The notes: generated by a model not told the origin, from the letters alone. Positions 19,401 through 27,921 are shown, counted from the first letter of the stretch. The stretch: DNA of 64,000 nt from Dyella lipolytica (GCF_030160075.1 NZ_BSNQ01000003.1:62001-126000); one strand, 5' to 3'. Numbers and translations: made by a program.

Positions 19401-19900
19401 CGCACGGCGAAATCGCCTGGCTCCGCCACCTGCGGAACATGGCGATAGCCGGAAGCCTCCAGGCGCCGCTGTTCGGCAGCGAGGTCGAGCTTCTGACCCT
19501 TGGCCAGCATCAAGCCCGAACCGGTGATGTGCGAGCGCGGCGCGATCCGCTGCATCAGGGTCGCTGCCGACACCACCAGTACGCCGCGTTTTACGTTGGG
19601 TAGCTGATAGAGTGTGGCGATGCGCTGGGAGACGATTTCCGGGTGCGGGCTGAATACGTCGTAGGGCAGCGTTTCCCAATCCGGGAAATGCAGCACCGGC
19701 AGCGAGCCGGCAAAGATGCGCAGCTCATCCTCCAACGCATGGGCGCGCTGGGTATCGCGGGCCACCACCACCAACAACCCACTATGCGATTGCGCGGCTT
19801 CGGCAACCAGCAAGGCCCGCGCTGAACCGTGTGGCGGGGTCCAGAAGCGGCGTTGCTTAGGGGAGGTGGGAAGGGGCGGGTGACTGATCGGATTGGGCAT
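16451..19900 (-). CDS. mfd: Transcription-repair coupling factor Mfd
   Basis: Mfd displaces RNA polymerase stalled at DNA lesions and recruits UvrA. The 1149-residue product matches E. coli Mfd (1148). Order of parts: UvrB-like N-terminal module (LPDWETLPYD-like block near residue 75); the RNA-polymerase-interaction domain, with the family's VHIDHGVGRY just before it; the translocase motor with GDVGFGKTEVALRA (Walker A), DEEQRFG, TATPIPRTL, RADRFGLAQLHQLRGRVGRS; and the C-terminal TRCF domain. The ATG at 19900 is chosen by family length; an open extension upstream runs into an intergenic repeat. All key motor motifs are intact. Confidence 0.97.
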   Translation of the reverse strand: MPNPISHPPLPTSPKQRRFWTPPHGSARALLVAEAAQSHSGLLVVVARDTQRAHALEDELRIFAGSLPVLHFPDWETLPYDVFSPHPEIVSQRIATLYQLPNVKRGVLVVSAATLMQRIAPRSHITGSGLMLAKGQKLDLAAEQRRLEASGYRHVPQVAEPGDFAVRGALIDIFPMGAAEPYRIELFDDEVESIRSFDPETQRSQHQVEKVELLPAREFPVTDDAAKAFRSRLRERFPIDVRRCPLYQDMKEGVTPGGIEYYLPLFFDQTATLFDYLADDALFVLGEGTGDAAEQFWVQTAERYDQRAHDIERPVLPPAELYIPPEQLREQLNKRLRVEVVESGHEHAVAAGTQPAPELPLNRKGEEPGTSLRHFVQSYPGRVLIAADSAGRREALLEQLATTGLRPQNVDGWQAFLDDANRLAITIAPMEQGFALTKPAITVLTERELFGERVRTERRRRRGAARDPETIIRDLTELSIGSPIVHIDHGVGRYQGLVSMELGGMEGEFLTIEYAKGDKLYVPVAQLGLVSRYSGTAPELAPLHSLGGDAWERARKKAAEKVRDVAAELLAIYAQREARGGESLPIDRQLVEEFGSSFPFEETPDQLHAIDAVLGDLAAPRAMDRVICGDVGFGKTEVALRAAFAAATAGKQVAVLVPTTLLAQQHYRNFADRFADWPVRVDVLSRFRSTKEVNEALKRLADGQIDVIVGTHKLLQPDIKFKQLGLVIVDEEQRFGVRQKEQLKKLRAEVDLLTMTATPIPRTLNMAMSGLRDLSLIATPPAHRMAVRTFISAWEAALIREAFQRELQRGGQVYFLHNEVDSIERTAHELQELIPDARIGIAHGQMPERELEQVMADFHRQRFNVLVCTTIIETGIDVPTANTIVINRADRFGLAQLHQLRGRVGRSHHRAYAYLIVPDRKSITADAEKRLEALASLEELGAGFTLATHDLEIRGAGELLGDEQSGQIQEIGFGLYTELLERAVRALKSGKVPDFDLTSEHETEVELHLPALIPDDYLPDVHARLTLYKRITSARDEDALRELQVEMIDRFGLLPDAVKHLFAVAGLKLMATPLGVRKLDFGANGGRVTFRDKPDIDPMAIIRLIQNYPRIYKLDGQDKLKVNLELPGSSERIRSAEEILIRLGARKVA

Positions 19901-19973
19901 GGGGACGCTGCGTGGAGGGCGCAGCCTGTGTGCCGCGCTGATCAAGCGCGCAAGTGTAGCGCGTGCGGCATGC

Positions 19974-20099
19974 CCTTCTCCCTTTGGGAGAAGGTGCCCG
20001 AAGGGCGGATGAGGGTGCGAGCGGAGCGTTGAAGCGGGAAAGTTTAATTTCGCGCGAGCCCGTACCCTCACCCCAACCCCTCTCCCGGAGGGAGAGGGG
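19974..20099. repeat. Pair of inverted Xanthomonadales-type intergenic palindromes
   Basis: Two related hairpins face each other in the mfd-GNAT gap. The first is ccttctccc/gggagaagg (19974-19994, loop TTT). The second is cccctctccc/gggagagggg (20077-20099, loop GGA). Each is flanked by an ACCCTCA-type box on opposite strands, namely 'gatgagggtgcgagcg' beside the first and 'gtaccctcaccccaac' beside the second. This arrangement matches the widely dispersed intergenic repeats I know from Xanthomonadaceae genomes. It may also attenuate transcription between the two minus-strand genes. Confidence 0.75.
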
Positions 20100-20102
20100 C
20101 TT

Positions 20103-20720
20103 TCAGAGCGTTAGGCTGATCTGCGCCGTGCCGGCTTCGCCGGGCAGCATCTTGGCGACGAAGCCCAGCTCTTTGCACAGCTGCAGCATCGGGCGGTTTT
20201 CCATCAGCACATAACCCCACAGTTCGCTGATGCCGCGGCGACGGGATTCGTCGACCAGTCGCTGCATCAGCAAGGCGCCCAGGCCGATGCGCGTCCACTC
20301 GAGTTCTACCAGTACAGAGAACTCGGCGCTATTGCTGGCTTCATCGACGTAGATGCGGCCTACGCCGCGCAACTCGGCGGGCTTGACCGTTTCGTCCATC
20401 AAAGCGAAAGCTGCTTCCAGCGCGGGATCGATACGGCACAGGCGCTGCGCCATCGGCGGCGGCAACTCCGACATCGCGTGCATAAAGCGGCGACGCACAT
20501 CCTGCGGCGACAGCCGCTTGAAGCAACGCTCCATGGCAGCGACATCGCCCGGCTCAATATCGCGTAACACGAGTTCGCGACCGTCGGCCGTGTGTACATG
20601 TTCGCCTCGGGCCGTCGTGACGATGCGCGGGCTGGCGAAACGCTCGCGGCTGCGCGGCGGCGGTTGGGCGTGCCGGGAGGGGGATCCAGAATCGCGGGCA
20701 GGGGTCATAAGCATGCCCAT
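20103..20720 (-). CDS. GNAT-family N-acetyltransferase
   Basis: The 205-residue protein has a GNAT domain from about residue 48 on. Visible parts are VLRDIEPGDVAAMERCFKRL, AEFSVLVELEWTRIGLGALL (the acetyl-CoA-binding region, with R/Q-x-x-G-x-G/A degraded to RIGLGA), and WGYVLMENRPMLQLCKELGF near the C terminus. This layout, including the LSPQDVRRRFMHAM block, resembles the acetyltransferase domain attached to Pat-type protein lysine acetyltransferases, here stand-alone. The first 40 residues are low-complexity and basic, so a later start is possible; ATG codons are at 20720, 20714 and 20708. The substrate is unknown. Confidence 0.82.
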   Translation of the reverse strand: MGMLMTPARDSGSPSRHAQPPPRSRERFASPRIVTTARGEHVHTADGRELVLRDIEPGDVAAMERCFKRLSPQDVRRRFMHAMSELPPPMAQRLCRIDPALEAAFALMDETVKPAELRGVGRIYVDEASNSAEFSVLVELEWTRIGLGALLMQRLVDESRRRGISELWGYVLMENRPMLQLCKELGFVAKMLPGEAGTAQISLTL

Positions 20721-20779
20721 ACTTTAGCGTATTGTGTGCACTGCAACATGAATAAGCAGCAACTCTGGGTCTGCCCAGC

Positions 20780-21688
20780 CTAGTCGGCCACGTCCGGCTC
20801 GAAAAAGCTCCAGCGCACCTCGGCAAATTCCGCCTTCATGGCGCGTTCCACCGTGTTGATCGCGTCGATCAGGCTGAGATTGTCGGCTGTTGGCGCCATG
20901 CGCGCCTTGACCGCCACCATCACATCCGGGCCCATCTGCAGCGTAATCAGGTTGAGCACCTCGGCCACTTCCTCGCGCCCGGTGAGAAAGGCCAGCAGCT
21001 CGGCGCGGCGGCGCGGTTCCACGCCCTGGCCGATCAGCAGCGCCTTTACCTCGATCGCCAACGCGACCGCCACGACCACCAGCAGCACGCCGATGGCAAT
21101 GGTACCCACCGCATCGAACAACAGATTGCCGGTGAGCATGGTGGCGCCGATGGCCAGCGCGGCCAGGCACAAGCCGATCAGGGCGGCGAGGTCTTCGCCG
21201 AAGATCACCAGCAACTCGCTCGAACGCGTCTCGCGGAACCACCGCCAGAGGTTCTGCTCGCCGCGCGCGCGATTCACCTCGAGCATGCAGCCGCGCATCG
21301 AGATGCTTTCCGCCACGATGCCGAACAGCAGCACGCCCAGCGCCAGCCACGGCCACTTCAGCGGCTCGGGTTGGCTGAGCTTGTGCGTGCCTTCGTAGAT
21401 CGAGAACAGTCCGCCGACGGCGAAGAGCAGCATCGCCACCACGAACGACCAGAAATACAGCGCGCGTCCCCAACCGAGCGGATAGTCTTCCGATGGCGGT
21501 TTTTTCGCCTGCTGCATGCCCAGCAACAGCAGACCCTGGTTGCCGCAATCGGCCAGCGAATGTACGGCCTCGGCCAGCATGGCGCCGGAGCCGGTGATGA
21601 CAGCGGCTACCAGCTTGGCGACAAAGATCGCGAAGTTGGCGCCCAGCGCCAGCAGGATGGCCTTGAGCGAATTGGCATGGCCGGACAT
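20780..21688 (-). CDS. Cation diffusion facilitator (CDF) family efflux protein
   Basis: This 302-residue inner-membrane protein has about six transmembrane helices and a C-terminal cytoplasmic domain. Helix 2 carries AEAVHSLADCGNQ, and helix 5 carries GEDLAALIGL; these hold the acidic/His residues that bind divalent metal in CDF proteins. The subtype resembles the SLC30A9/ZnT9-like branch rather than FieF, judged by the YPLGWGRALYFWSF segment. An AAGGAG box precedes the ATG at 21688. Export of Zn, Co, Fe or Mn is possible; the metal cannot be told from sequence. Confidence 0.87.
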   Translation of the reverse strand: MSGHANSLKAILLALGANFAIFVAKLVAAVITGSGAMLAEAVHSLADCGNQGLLLLGMQQAKKPPSEDYPLGWGRALYFWSFVVAMLLFAVGGLFSIYEGTHKLSQPEPLKWPWLALGVLLFGIVAESISMRGCMLEVNRARGEQNLWRWFRETRSSELLVIFGEDLAALIGLCLAALAIGATMLTGNLLFDAVGTIAIGVLLVVVAVALAIEVKALLIGQGVEPRRRAELLAFLTGREEVAEVLNLITLQMGPDVMVAVKARMAPTADNLSLIDAINTVERAMKAEFAEVRWSFFEPDVAD

Positions 21689-21735
21689 GCATCACTCCTT
21701 GTTGCGAGCCGTGATCCGAAGATCAACGGAAAACC

Positions 21736-22251
21736 TCAACGGATACCGACGCCCACGCCGATGCCAAAGTGCACATCCGGATGCCCCTGGCGTAATTCGG
21801 CGGCAGTCCACACATGCGATTGCGCCACGCTAACCAGCGGATAGACGTATGCAGCCTGATCCACCATACCGGCGCGGTTGCCGTTGAGTTTCCCGCTGAC
21901 CGTGATCAAGGCGCCGCCCGGAAAGTTGAACGACTCGACATAGCCGGGATAGACCGCGATAAAACGCCCCGCACCATGCGTATTGGGCAGCGGCCGCTGT
22001 GAGGTATCCAGCGGATAAGCCAGAATTTCGACCTCACTGTGATCGGGGAAGTTGTGCACGCTGATCACGCTGCCGCCCCAGATCACATCGCCTTGCCCGT
22101 ATTGCTCCGGCGACTGCGCCACCTGGGCCGGAAGTGCCGCCAGCGTGCCCGGTGCGGCTTTGTAGATGGGAGCCGGTGCGCAAGCGGCCAAGGTCAGCGC
22201 GGCAACCGGGCCAAGCCTGCGCAGCAACGGAAACAGGTGACGTATCGACAT
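21736..22251 (-). CDS. Slp-family outer membrane lipoprotein
   Basis: The 171-residue lipoprotein has a lipobox LTLAAC (Cys24). A domain typical of the Slp (starvation-inducible lipoprotein) family follows, with VIWGGSVISV, EILAYPLDTSQRP, GRFIAVYPGYVESFNFPGGALITVSG and a C-terminal glycine-rich end. The ATG at 22251 has an excellent AAGGAG site; an in-frame codon at 22272 lacks one. Slp proteins sit in the outer membrane and are linked to acid or starvation stress. It is transcribed in the same direction as rlmJ, 46 bases downstream of it. Confidence 0.88.
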   Translation of the reverse strand: MSIRHLFPLLRRLGPVAALTLAACAPAPIYKAAPGTLAALPAQVAQSPEQYGQGDVIWGGSVISVHNFPDHSEVEILAYPLDTSQRPLPNTHGAGRFIAVYPGYVESFNFPGGALITVSGKLNGNRAGMVDQAAYVYPLVSVAQSHVWTAAELRQGHPDVHFGIGVGVGIR

Positions 22252-22297
22252 GACGAGCTCCTTGCATGGCAACGCTGTTGCCGGTCAAGCATCGAGC

Positions 22298-23236
22298 TTA
22301 GCGGGCTCGCTTCGGCGGTGGTAGCCGGCTTGGACGCGTTGGCGATGTAGCCGTTGTCTCGTTGTCTTGCGCCAGCCAGTCGAGCCGCCATTCGGCCGCA
22401 CGCTCTTTCGATAGCAGCCGCGCCATCGCCTGCAAGGGTTCGCGCAGTACCTGGTCGAAATTCCACGGTGCATTGAGAATGACCATGCCCGAACCGTTCA
22501 AACGCAATGGCGAATCGTCGGGATGCACCAAGAGTTCCGCGCGCAGCACACGGCGGGCGAAACCATGCTGTAAACCGCGCAAGAACGGTTGCACTTGGCT
22601 GCGCTGCTTGATCGGGTACCAAATCGCATAGATACCGGTGGGCCAGCGCTGCAGCGCGGCCTTCAATGCCGCTTCGATCAGTCGATACTCTGCTTCTTGC
22701 GCTTCGTAGGGCGGATCGATCAGCACCAAGCCGCGCTTTTCCTTGGGTGGAACCAAGGCTTTCAGTGCTTCGTAACCGTCGCGGTTATGCACGTGCACAC
22801 GGTGATCGTTGCGAAACAGTTCGCGCAGGTGCGTCGCTTCTTCGGGATGCAGCTCGCACAGCTGTGCGCTGTCGATATCGCGCATCGCGCGGGCGACCTG
22901 CAAGGGCGATCCAGGGTAAAGCTTCAATCCGTTTTCGTTGCCGGGCAGTGCGAGGATCGCATCGAGCCAATGGCGCAATAACGATGGAAGCGCACTGCTT
23001 GCGGCCTTGTCGGCTTGATGCAGATCGGGAAACAGCAGTCGTGCGATGCCGTCGCGATATTCGCCGGTCTTGCCGGCTTCTTCGCTATCCAATGCGTAGC
23101 AGCCGCTGCCGGCATGCGTGTCGATCAGCGCGAAAGGCGTGTCTTTCGCGCGCAGCGCCTGGATCAGCGCGAACAATACGCTGTGCTTCAGTACATCGGC
23201 GAAATTGCCCGCGTGGTAGGCGTGACGGTAATTCAT
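22298..23236 (-). CDS. rlmJ: 23S rRNA (adenine-2030-N6)-methyltransferase RlmJ
   Basis: RlmJ methylates A2030 of 23S rRNA. The protein begins with the family's exact-looking MNYRHAYHAGNFADVLKH. It contains DTHAGSGCY (SAM loop), LIDPPYEAQ (catalytic DPPY motif at about residue 175) and YAIWYPIK. At 312 residues it is about 30 longer than E. coli RlmJ (280). The extra length is a basic, Thr/Pro/Arg-rich tail that is probably disordered. Confidence 0.95.
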   Translation of the reverse strand: MNYRHAYHAGNFADVLKHSVLFALIQALRAKDTPFALIDTHAGSGCYALDSEEAGKTGEYRDGIARLLFPDLHQADKAASSALPSLLRHWLDAILALPGNENGLKLYPGSPLQVARAMRDIDSAQLCELHPEEATHLRELFRNDHRVHVHNRDGYEALKALVPPKEKRGLVLIDPPYEAQEAEYRLIEAALKAALQRWPTGIYAIWYPIKQRSQVQPFLRGLQHGFARRVLRAELLVHPDDSPLRLNGSGMVILNAPWNFDQVLREPLQAMARLLSKERAAEWRLDWLAQDNETTATSPTRPSRLPPPKRAR

Positions 23237-23305
23237 GGCGGTCGCGGCAGGCTGGGCTGCAGAGTATAGATCCCTGGCCTGCCGCGAACCGCTTAAACAG
23301 GCTCT

Positions 23306-23947
23306 TCAATACGCTACGGTAATCCGCTGGCGCAGGGCGTCATGCTTGTCCAGGCGGTCGAGCAGGGCGATCGCGTAATCCGGCACGCTGATGCGGCTGG
23401 CGCCGCTGGCATCGGTCAGCAGCCGGTCGCCACCGACGCGGTATGTCCCAGTGCGTGCTCCATCCTCGAGCAAGGCGGCCGGGCTGATATACGTCCAGTC
23501 GATATCGGCCTTGCTGGTGCGAAACACATCCAGCGCGCGGATCTGGGCTGCAGCCTCTGGCTTCCAGGCCTCCGGGAAATGCGGGTCGTCGATCACCTTC
23601 ACGCCCGGCGCCATCTCCAGACTGCTGGCGCCGCCCACCCATAGCAGGCGCTTCACGCCGGCACCGGGAAGCGTATCCAACAAGGTTTTGGCGGCCGCAG
23701 GAATGGTGTCGTTATCGCCGTTGCGACGCGCGGACACGCTGGCAATCACCGCATCGGTACCCTTCACTGAGGCCAACCAGCCGGCGGGCTGGCTGATGTC
23801 GCCGACCACCACGTGCAAGCGGTCATGGCGCTGCGTAAGCCGACCGGCATCGCGCACGATCGCCGTAACGTCGTGACCGCGTGCAAGCGCTTCGTCAAGG
23901 ATCGCGTGGCCGATATGGCCGGTGGCGCCGAATAGAACCAGTTTCAT
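23306..23947 (-). CDS. NAD(P)H-binding oxidoreductase (atypical SDR)
   Basis: The 213-residue cytosolic protein opens with a Rossmann motif (LVLFGATGHIGHAILDEAL), and HDVTAIVRDAGRL and LLWVGGASSLE follow. These identify the NAD(P)-binding atypical SDR family (NmrA/YwnB-like). No catalytic Tyr-Lys pair can be assigned. A GGAG box precedes the ATG at 23947. It is divergent from the LysR gene at 24061, across a 113-base gap that holds a perfect palindrome. That LysR protein probably regulates it, perhaps in response to electrophiles or quinones, which is inference. Confidence 0.85.
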   Translation of the reverse strand: MKLVLFGATGHIGHAILDEALARGHDVTAIVRDAGRLTQRHDRLHVVVGDISQPAGWLASVKGTDAVIASVSARRNGDNDTIPAAAKTLLDTLPGAGVKRLLWVGGASSLEMAPGVKVIDDPHFPEAWKPEAAAQIRALDVFRTSKADIDWTYISPAALLEDGARTGTYRVGGDRLLTDASGASRISVPDYAIALLDRLDKHDALRQRITVAY

Positions 23948-24030
23948 GACCTATCTCCGTCAGGGGAATCGATGGTGCACAGCATGCGCGCCTTGTATTG
24001 GTCGGATAAACGGATCAATAGGTAATTGAC

Positions 24031-24049
24031 TGTAAATATTTTATTTACA
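24031..24049. promoter_or_regulatory. Perfect 19-base palindrome, likely LysR operator
   Basis: TGTAAATA-TTT-TATTTACA is a perfect inverted repeat 11 bases upstream of the LysR start and about 80 bases upstream of the divergent oxidoreductase. It is AT-rich against the GC-rich surroundings and contains the T-N11-A form of LysR boxes. A TTGACT hexamer overlaps its left edge. It is the best operator candidate in the window. Confidence 0.65.
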
Positions 24050-24060
24050 ATGATGCGTGC

Positions 24061-24957
24061 ATGCAGCGCGACGTCAATCTCAACCGGCTTGCCATATTCG
24101 TTGCGTTGGTGCGTGCCGGTTCGTTTACCGCCGCCGCGGGGCAATTGGGCATGACCAAGGCGATGGTCAGTCAGCATTTGCTGCGGCTAGAGCGTGAACT
24201 GGGCGTCACACTGATCGTACGCAGTACGCGGCGCATGGCACTCACCGAGGCGGGCGCGGCTTTCCATACCGATTGCGTGCGGTTGCTCGAACAGACCGAG
24301 GCCGCCATCGAGCGAATCGGTAATCGCCGTAATACACCGACGGGCACATTGCGTTTGACGACGTCGACGGACTACGGCATGTCGGTGGTCGCTCCCGCAC
24401 TGGCCGAGTTCCGGCGTTTGCATCCGTCGCTGCAGATCGATCTGGTCATCAACGATCAGATTAGCGATCTGATTACCGAGCGCTTCGATCTGGCCATCCG
24501 CATCGGCTGGCTACGCGATTCGAGCCTACGTGCAGCGCGGTTGGGCAGCTTTCGTCAGCTGGTGATGGCAACACCAGCCTATGTTGCCGAGCACGGTGTA
24601 CCGCGGCGGCCGGAGGATCTTTCCACGCATCCGTGGATTGCCATGTCGGCATTGACGGCCCCGTTACGTTGGACTTTCACACGCGGCAGCGGCACTCGTC
24701 GCGTGGTACGTATGCGCCAGGCGATGCAGGCCAACAACGCTGCAGCGATTCGCGCTCTGGTGCTGAGCGGTGCGGGTGTATCGGTATTGCCCGACTATCT
24801 CGTCGAGGACGATATCCAGGCCGGACGTCTGCAGGTGCTGCTGGCGCAATACCGTTTGCCCGAAGGCGGCATCCACGCGGTGTATCCCGATCCGCAGCCA
24901 CCCGCGAAGGTGCGTGCGTTTATCGACTTTATGCGCGACCGTTTGGCCAAACGCTAA
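24061..24957 (+). CDS. LysR-family transcriptional regulator
   Basis: The 298-residue regulator has an N-terminal winged helix with AGSFTAAAGQLGMTKAMVSQ (helix-turn-helix at about residues 20-40), RSTRRMALTEAGAAF at its end, and an effector domain from residue 90 on (LRLTTSTDYGMSVVAPALAEF, FDLAIRIGWL). The subtype resembles CrgA/AaeR-like members next to small oxidoreductases. It is divergent from the NAD(P)-oxidoreductase gene and likely binds the palindrome at 24031-24049, controlling both genes. Confidence 0.92.
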   Translation: MQRDVNLNRLAIFVALVRAGSFTAAAGQLGMTKAMVSQHLLRLERELGVTLIVRSTRRMALTEAGAAFHTDCVRLLEQTEAAIERIGNRRNTPTGTLRLTTSTDYGMSVVAPALAEFRRLHPSLQIDLVINDQISDLITERFDLAIRIGWLRDSSLRAARLGSFRQLVMATPAYVAEHGVPRRPEDLSTHPWIAMSALTAPLRWTFTRGSGTRRVVRMRQAMQANNAAAIRALVLSGAGVSVLPDYLVEDDIQAGRLQVLLAQYRLPEGGIHAVYPDPQPPAKVRAFIDFMRDRLAKR

Positions 24958-24966
24958 GCCGCGGCT

Positions 24967-25896
24967 TCAATCAACTATGTTGTGGCTTTCGGCGGTACCC
25001 AACAGTTCGGCTTGCGCGGGTTGGCGATCGCCACGGTGCAGCAGCGGGTGCGCAAAAACAGCCATCAAAATCACCACCACACCGGCATAGAACCAGGCAT
25101 CGAGCTGGCGTTGCTCACCCAGCAGGAGAATGGCCAGCACGATGGCGTAAACCGGTTCCAGATTGGTGATCATCTGGGTGGCGAATGCGCTGATGTGGCG
25201 TAGTGCCACGAGCGCCAGCGTAAACGGCAGCAACGTACAGCCAAAAGCCAATGCCAGCAGCAATACCGCGTCGTGCACATGCGGTACTTGGAATGCCGGT
25301 CCGGTATGCGGCATGAGCGGCCCCATCACGGTGAGGAACATCGCGCCGGTACCCAACTCGATGCACGTGACAGTAAGCGGATCGCCATGTTCGACCAGAC
25401 GCTTGTTGAAAGAGCCGAACAGCGCCACGAACAAGGCCGAAAGAACGCCCACTGCGATACCTATGCGCATGCCGGCCGGCACGCCGCCGACAACCATCGC
25501 CACGCCCGGTACGACAGCGACGGCGATCAGCAGTTCACGCGGATCGAAGCGACGACGCGCCACCCAGGGTTCGATAAAAGCGAGAAAGACCGGCCCTAAC
25601 GCGATGCAGGTGGCGCCCACCGACGCATTGGCGAGTTTGATCGATGCGTAGAACGTCAGCCAATGCAACGACACCAACACGCCGATACCTGCATAGGCCA
25701 GCCGCAGCCGCATCGTCATCGCGCGCAGGCCGCGCCATACCCTGGGGATCAACAGCAAGGCGCCGGCCACCAGCAGCGTGCGCCACCACACCAGCTGTAA
25801 AGCAGGCAGCGTGATCAGTTTGCCGAGGATGGCGGTGAAGCCCCATAGCAGCACGCAAAAGTGGATTTGCAGGCGGGCCTTGCTGACGGGCTGCAT
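24967..25896 (-). CDS. DMT-superfamily (EamA) transporter
   Basis: The 309-residue membrane protein has ten predicted helices in two EamA repeats. The first contains LLWGFTAILGKLI and SLHWLTFYASIKLANASVGA. The second contains LNLEP-like TNLEPVYAIVLAILLLGEQ, a typical signature of helix 9. EamA members export amino acids or other metabolites. The substrate is not predictable. It is convergent with the LysR gene, nine bases apart. Confidence 0.88.
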   Translation of the reverse strand: MQPVSKARLQIHFCVLLWGFTAILGKLITLPALQLVWWRTLLVAGALLLIPRVWRGLRAMTMRLRLAYAGIGVLVSLHWLTFYASIKLANASVGATCIALGPVFLAFIEPWVARRRFDPRELLIAVAVVPGVAMVVGGVPAGMRIGIAVGVLSALFVALFGSFNKRLVEHGDPLTVTCIELGTGAMFLTVMGPLMPHTGPAFQVPHVHDAVLLLALAFGCTLLPFTLALVALRHISAFATQMITNLEPVYAIVLAILLLGEQRQLDAWFYAGVVVILMAVFAHPLLHRGDRQPAQAELLGTAESHNIVD

Positions 25897-26020
25897 GATG
25901 ATGAAAGCGCTAGTAGGGGATGGTCGGTCATTCTAGCTGTCTCTCAAGGCCGATCGCTCTATGACGCCCCCTCGTCGTGTGGGCGTGGCATGCTAATCGG
26001 GTTCAGTCCATGGAGCGGCC

Positions 26021-27910
26021 ATGTCACGCCATTACAAAGCGTCAGCGCGTCCCCGCCGGGTCGAACCGCGGCCTGAGTCATCGAGTCTTCGCGAGCGCCT
26101 GGCCGCCCTGCGCAACGTGCCGCCGTTCCTGCTCAGCATCTGGCACACCAGCCATTGGCTGACGCTTTGCAGCGTGGTGCTGCGGTTGGTGCGCGCCGTG
26201 TTGCCGGTGGCGACCCTGTATGTCGGCAAGCTGATTATCGACGAGGTGATGCACCTGCTACGCACCAGCGGCCCCCATCCTGATATGTCGGGATGGCTCA
26301 GCAACGGCATGCTGCATCACTTGTGGATGTTGCTGGCGTTGGAATTCACGTTGGCGGTAAGCGCCGATCTGCTCGGCCGTGTCGCCGCCATGTGCGATTC
26401 GCTGCTGACCGAGCTGTACTCCAACAGCACCAGCGTGAGGCTGATGGAACATGCGGCGTCCTTGGATCTGGAAGACTTCGAAGACGCCGACTTGCAGGAC
26501 AGACTCGACCGCGCACGTCGCCAGGTCGCTGGTCGCAGCGTGTTGCTGTCGCAACTGCTGGGGCAGGCGCAGGACGCGATCACCATCATCAGTTTCGCGA
26601 TCGGCCTGCTGGTCTATGCGCCGTGGCTGATCGTGCTGTTGCTGGTCGCACTGGTGCCGTCGTTCGTGGGCGAGATGCATTTCAACGCGCAAAGCTACGC
26701 GGTGAATTTCCAGTGGACGCCGGAGCGGCGTGAACTGGATTATCTGCGCATGGTCGGTGCGAGTGCGCAAACGGCGAAGGAAGTGAAGAGCTTCGGCCTC
26801 AACCGCTTCCTGATCGACCGTTATGCCGAGCTGTCGCAATCGATTTATCGCGCCAATCGTCGCGTCGCATTTCGCCGCGCGGGTTGGGGTGGCGTGTTTA
26901 CGACGATCGGCACGATCGGCTATTACACGGCCTATGCCATCATCGCCTTTCGTACCGTGCGCGGTGATTTCAGCATCGGCGATCTTACCTTCCTGTCCGG
27001 TTCGTTCCGACGACTGCGCACGTTGTTGGATAGTTTGCTGAGCGGCTTCTCGCAGGTGGCGGGGCAGGCACTCTACCTGGACGACCTGTTCTCGTTCTTC
27101 CGCATCGAACCAGAGATTCTTTCACCAGAAAACCCGCATCCATTTCCGAATCCCATCCGCGAAGGGATTATGTTTGAAGACGTAGGTTTCCGTTATCCCG
27201 GCGCCGAGCGCTGGGCTGTGCGTCATCTCAACTTCACCCTGCGCGCGGGTGAAGTGTTGGCGCTGGTGGGTGAGAACGGCGCCGGCAAGACGACGTTGGT
27301 GAAATTGCTATCGCGTCTTTACGACCCGGACGAAGGGCGCATCCTGCTCGACGGTCATCCGCTGTCCGACTACAGCCTGGCGGAATTGCGCGCCAATATC
27401 GGCGTGATCTTCCAGGATTACGTGCGCTATTACTTCACTGCATCCGACAACATTGCGGTGGGTCGCATCGAAGCCCGCGATGACGAGGTGCGCATCACCG
27501 ATGCCGCACGACGAAGCATCGCCGACGCAGTGATCGCGAGGTTACCCAAGGGCTATAAGCAGATGCTGGGCAAGCTGTTCAAAGAAGGCGTCGATTTGTC
27601 CGGTGGCGAATGGCAGAAGATCGCCATCGCGCGCGCGTACATGCGCGATGCGCAGTTACTGGTGTTGGATGAGCCCACAGCCGCGCTGGATGCACGTTCG
27701 GAATTCGAAGTGTTTCAGCGCTTCAAGGAACTCTCGCATGGGCGCAGCGCCGTGATCATCTCGCACCGTTTCTCCACAGTGCGCATGGCAGATCGCATTA
27801 TCGTGATGCGTCACGGTCAGATCAGCGAGATGGGCAGTCACGAACAGCTGGTCGCAGCAGGCGGACACTACGCCGAGCTGTTCGAACTGCAGGCGGCTGG
27901 CTATCGGTAG
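26021..27910 (+). CDS. ABC transporter, fused permease and ATPase (exporter type)
   Basis: The 629-residue half-transporter has a six-helix membrane domain (about residues 40-350), with a long soluble N-terminal lead. The nucleotide-binding domain follows: Walker A GENGAGKTT at 417-425, Q-loop FQDY, signature LSGGE at 526-530, Walker B LLVLDEPTAALD at 546-557, and the switch His in IISHRFST. The intracellular loops carry FGLNRFLIDRY, as in bacterial exporters related to lipid or peptide export. It must act as a homodimer or with another half. The substrate is unknown; no peptidase domain is present. Confidence 0.9.
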   Translation: MSRHYKASARPRRVEPRPESSSLRERLAALRNVPPFLLSIWHTSHWLTLCSVVLRLVRAVLPVATLYVGKLIIDEVMHLLRTSGPHPDMSGWLSNGMLHHLWMLLALEFTLAVSADLLGRVAAMCDSLLTELYSNSTSVRLMEHAASLDLEDFEDADLQDRLDRARRQVAGRSVLLSQLLGQAQDAITIISFAIGLLVYAPWLIVLLLVALVPSFVGEMHFNAQSYAVNFQWTPERRELDYLRMVGASAQTAKEVKSFGLNRFLIDRYAELSQSIYRANRRVAFRRAGWGGVFTTIGTIGYYTAYAIIAFRTVRGDFSIGDLTFLSGSFRRLRTLLDSLLSGFSQVAGQALYLDDLFSFFRIEPEILSPENPHPFPNPIREGIMFEDVGFRYPGAERWAVRHLNFTLRAGEVLALVGENGAGKTTLVKLLSRLYDPDEGRILLDGHPLSDYSLAELRANIGVIFQDYVRYYFTASDNIAVGRIEARDDEVRITDAARRSIADAVIARLPKGYKQMLGKLFKEGVDLSGGEWQKIAIARAYMRDAQLLVLDEPTAALDARSEFEVFQRFKELSHGRSAVIISHRFSTVRMADRIIVMRHGQISEMGSHEQLVAAGGHYAELFELQAAGYR

Positions 27911-27921
27911 CTGGGCGTTGA

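Noticed and set aside
18839-19603. Open frame of 254 codons on the plus strand
   Set aside because: Also antisense to mfd, with Arg/His-rich shadow composition.
19974-20099. CRISPR-like repeats
   Set aside because: There are only two facing palindromes, with no regular spacers; they fit the dispersed intergenic repeat type.
20724-21695. Open frame of 323 codons overlapping the CDF transporter in another frame
   Set aside because: The CDF frame has real membrane helices and metal motifs; this one is a low-complexity Arg/Gly/Ala shadow.
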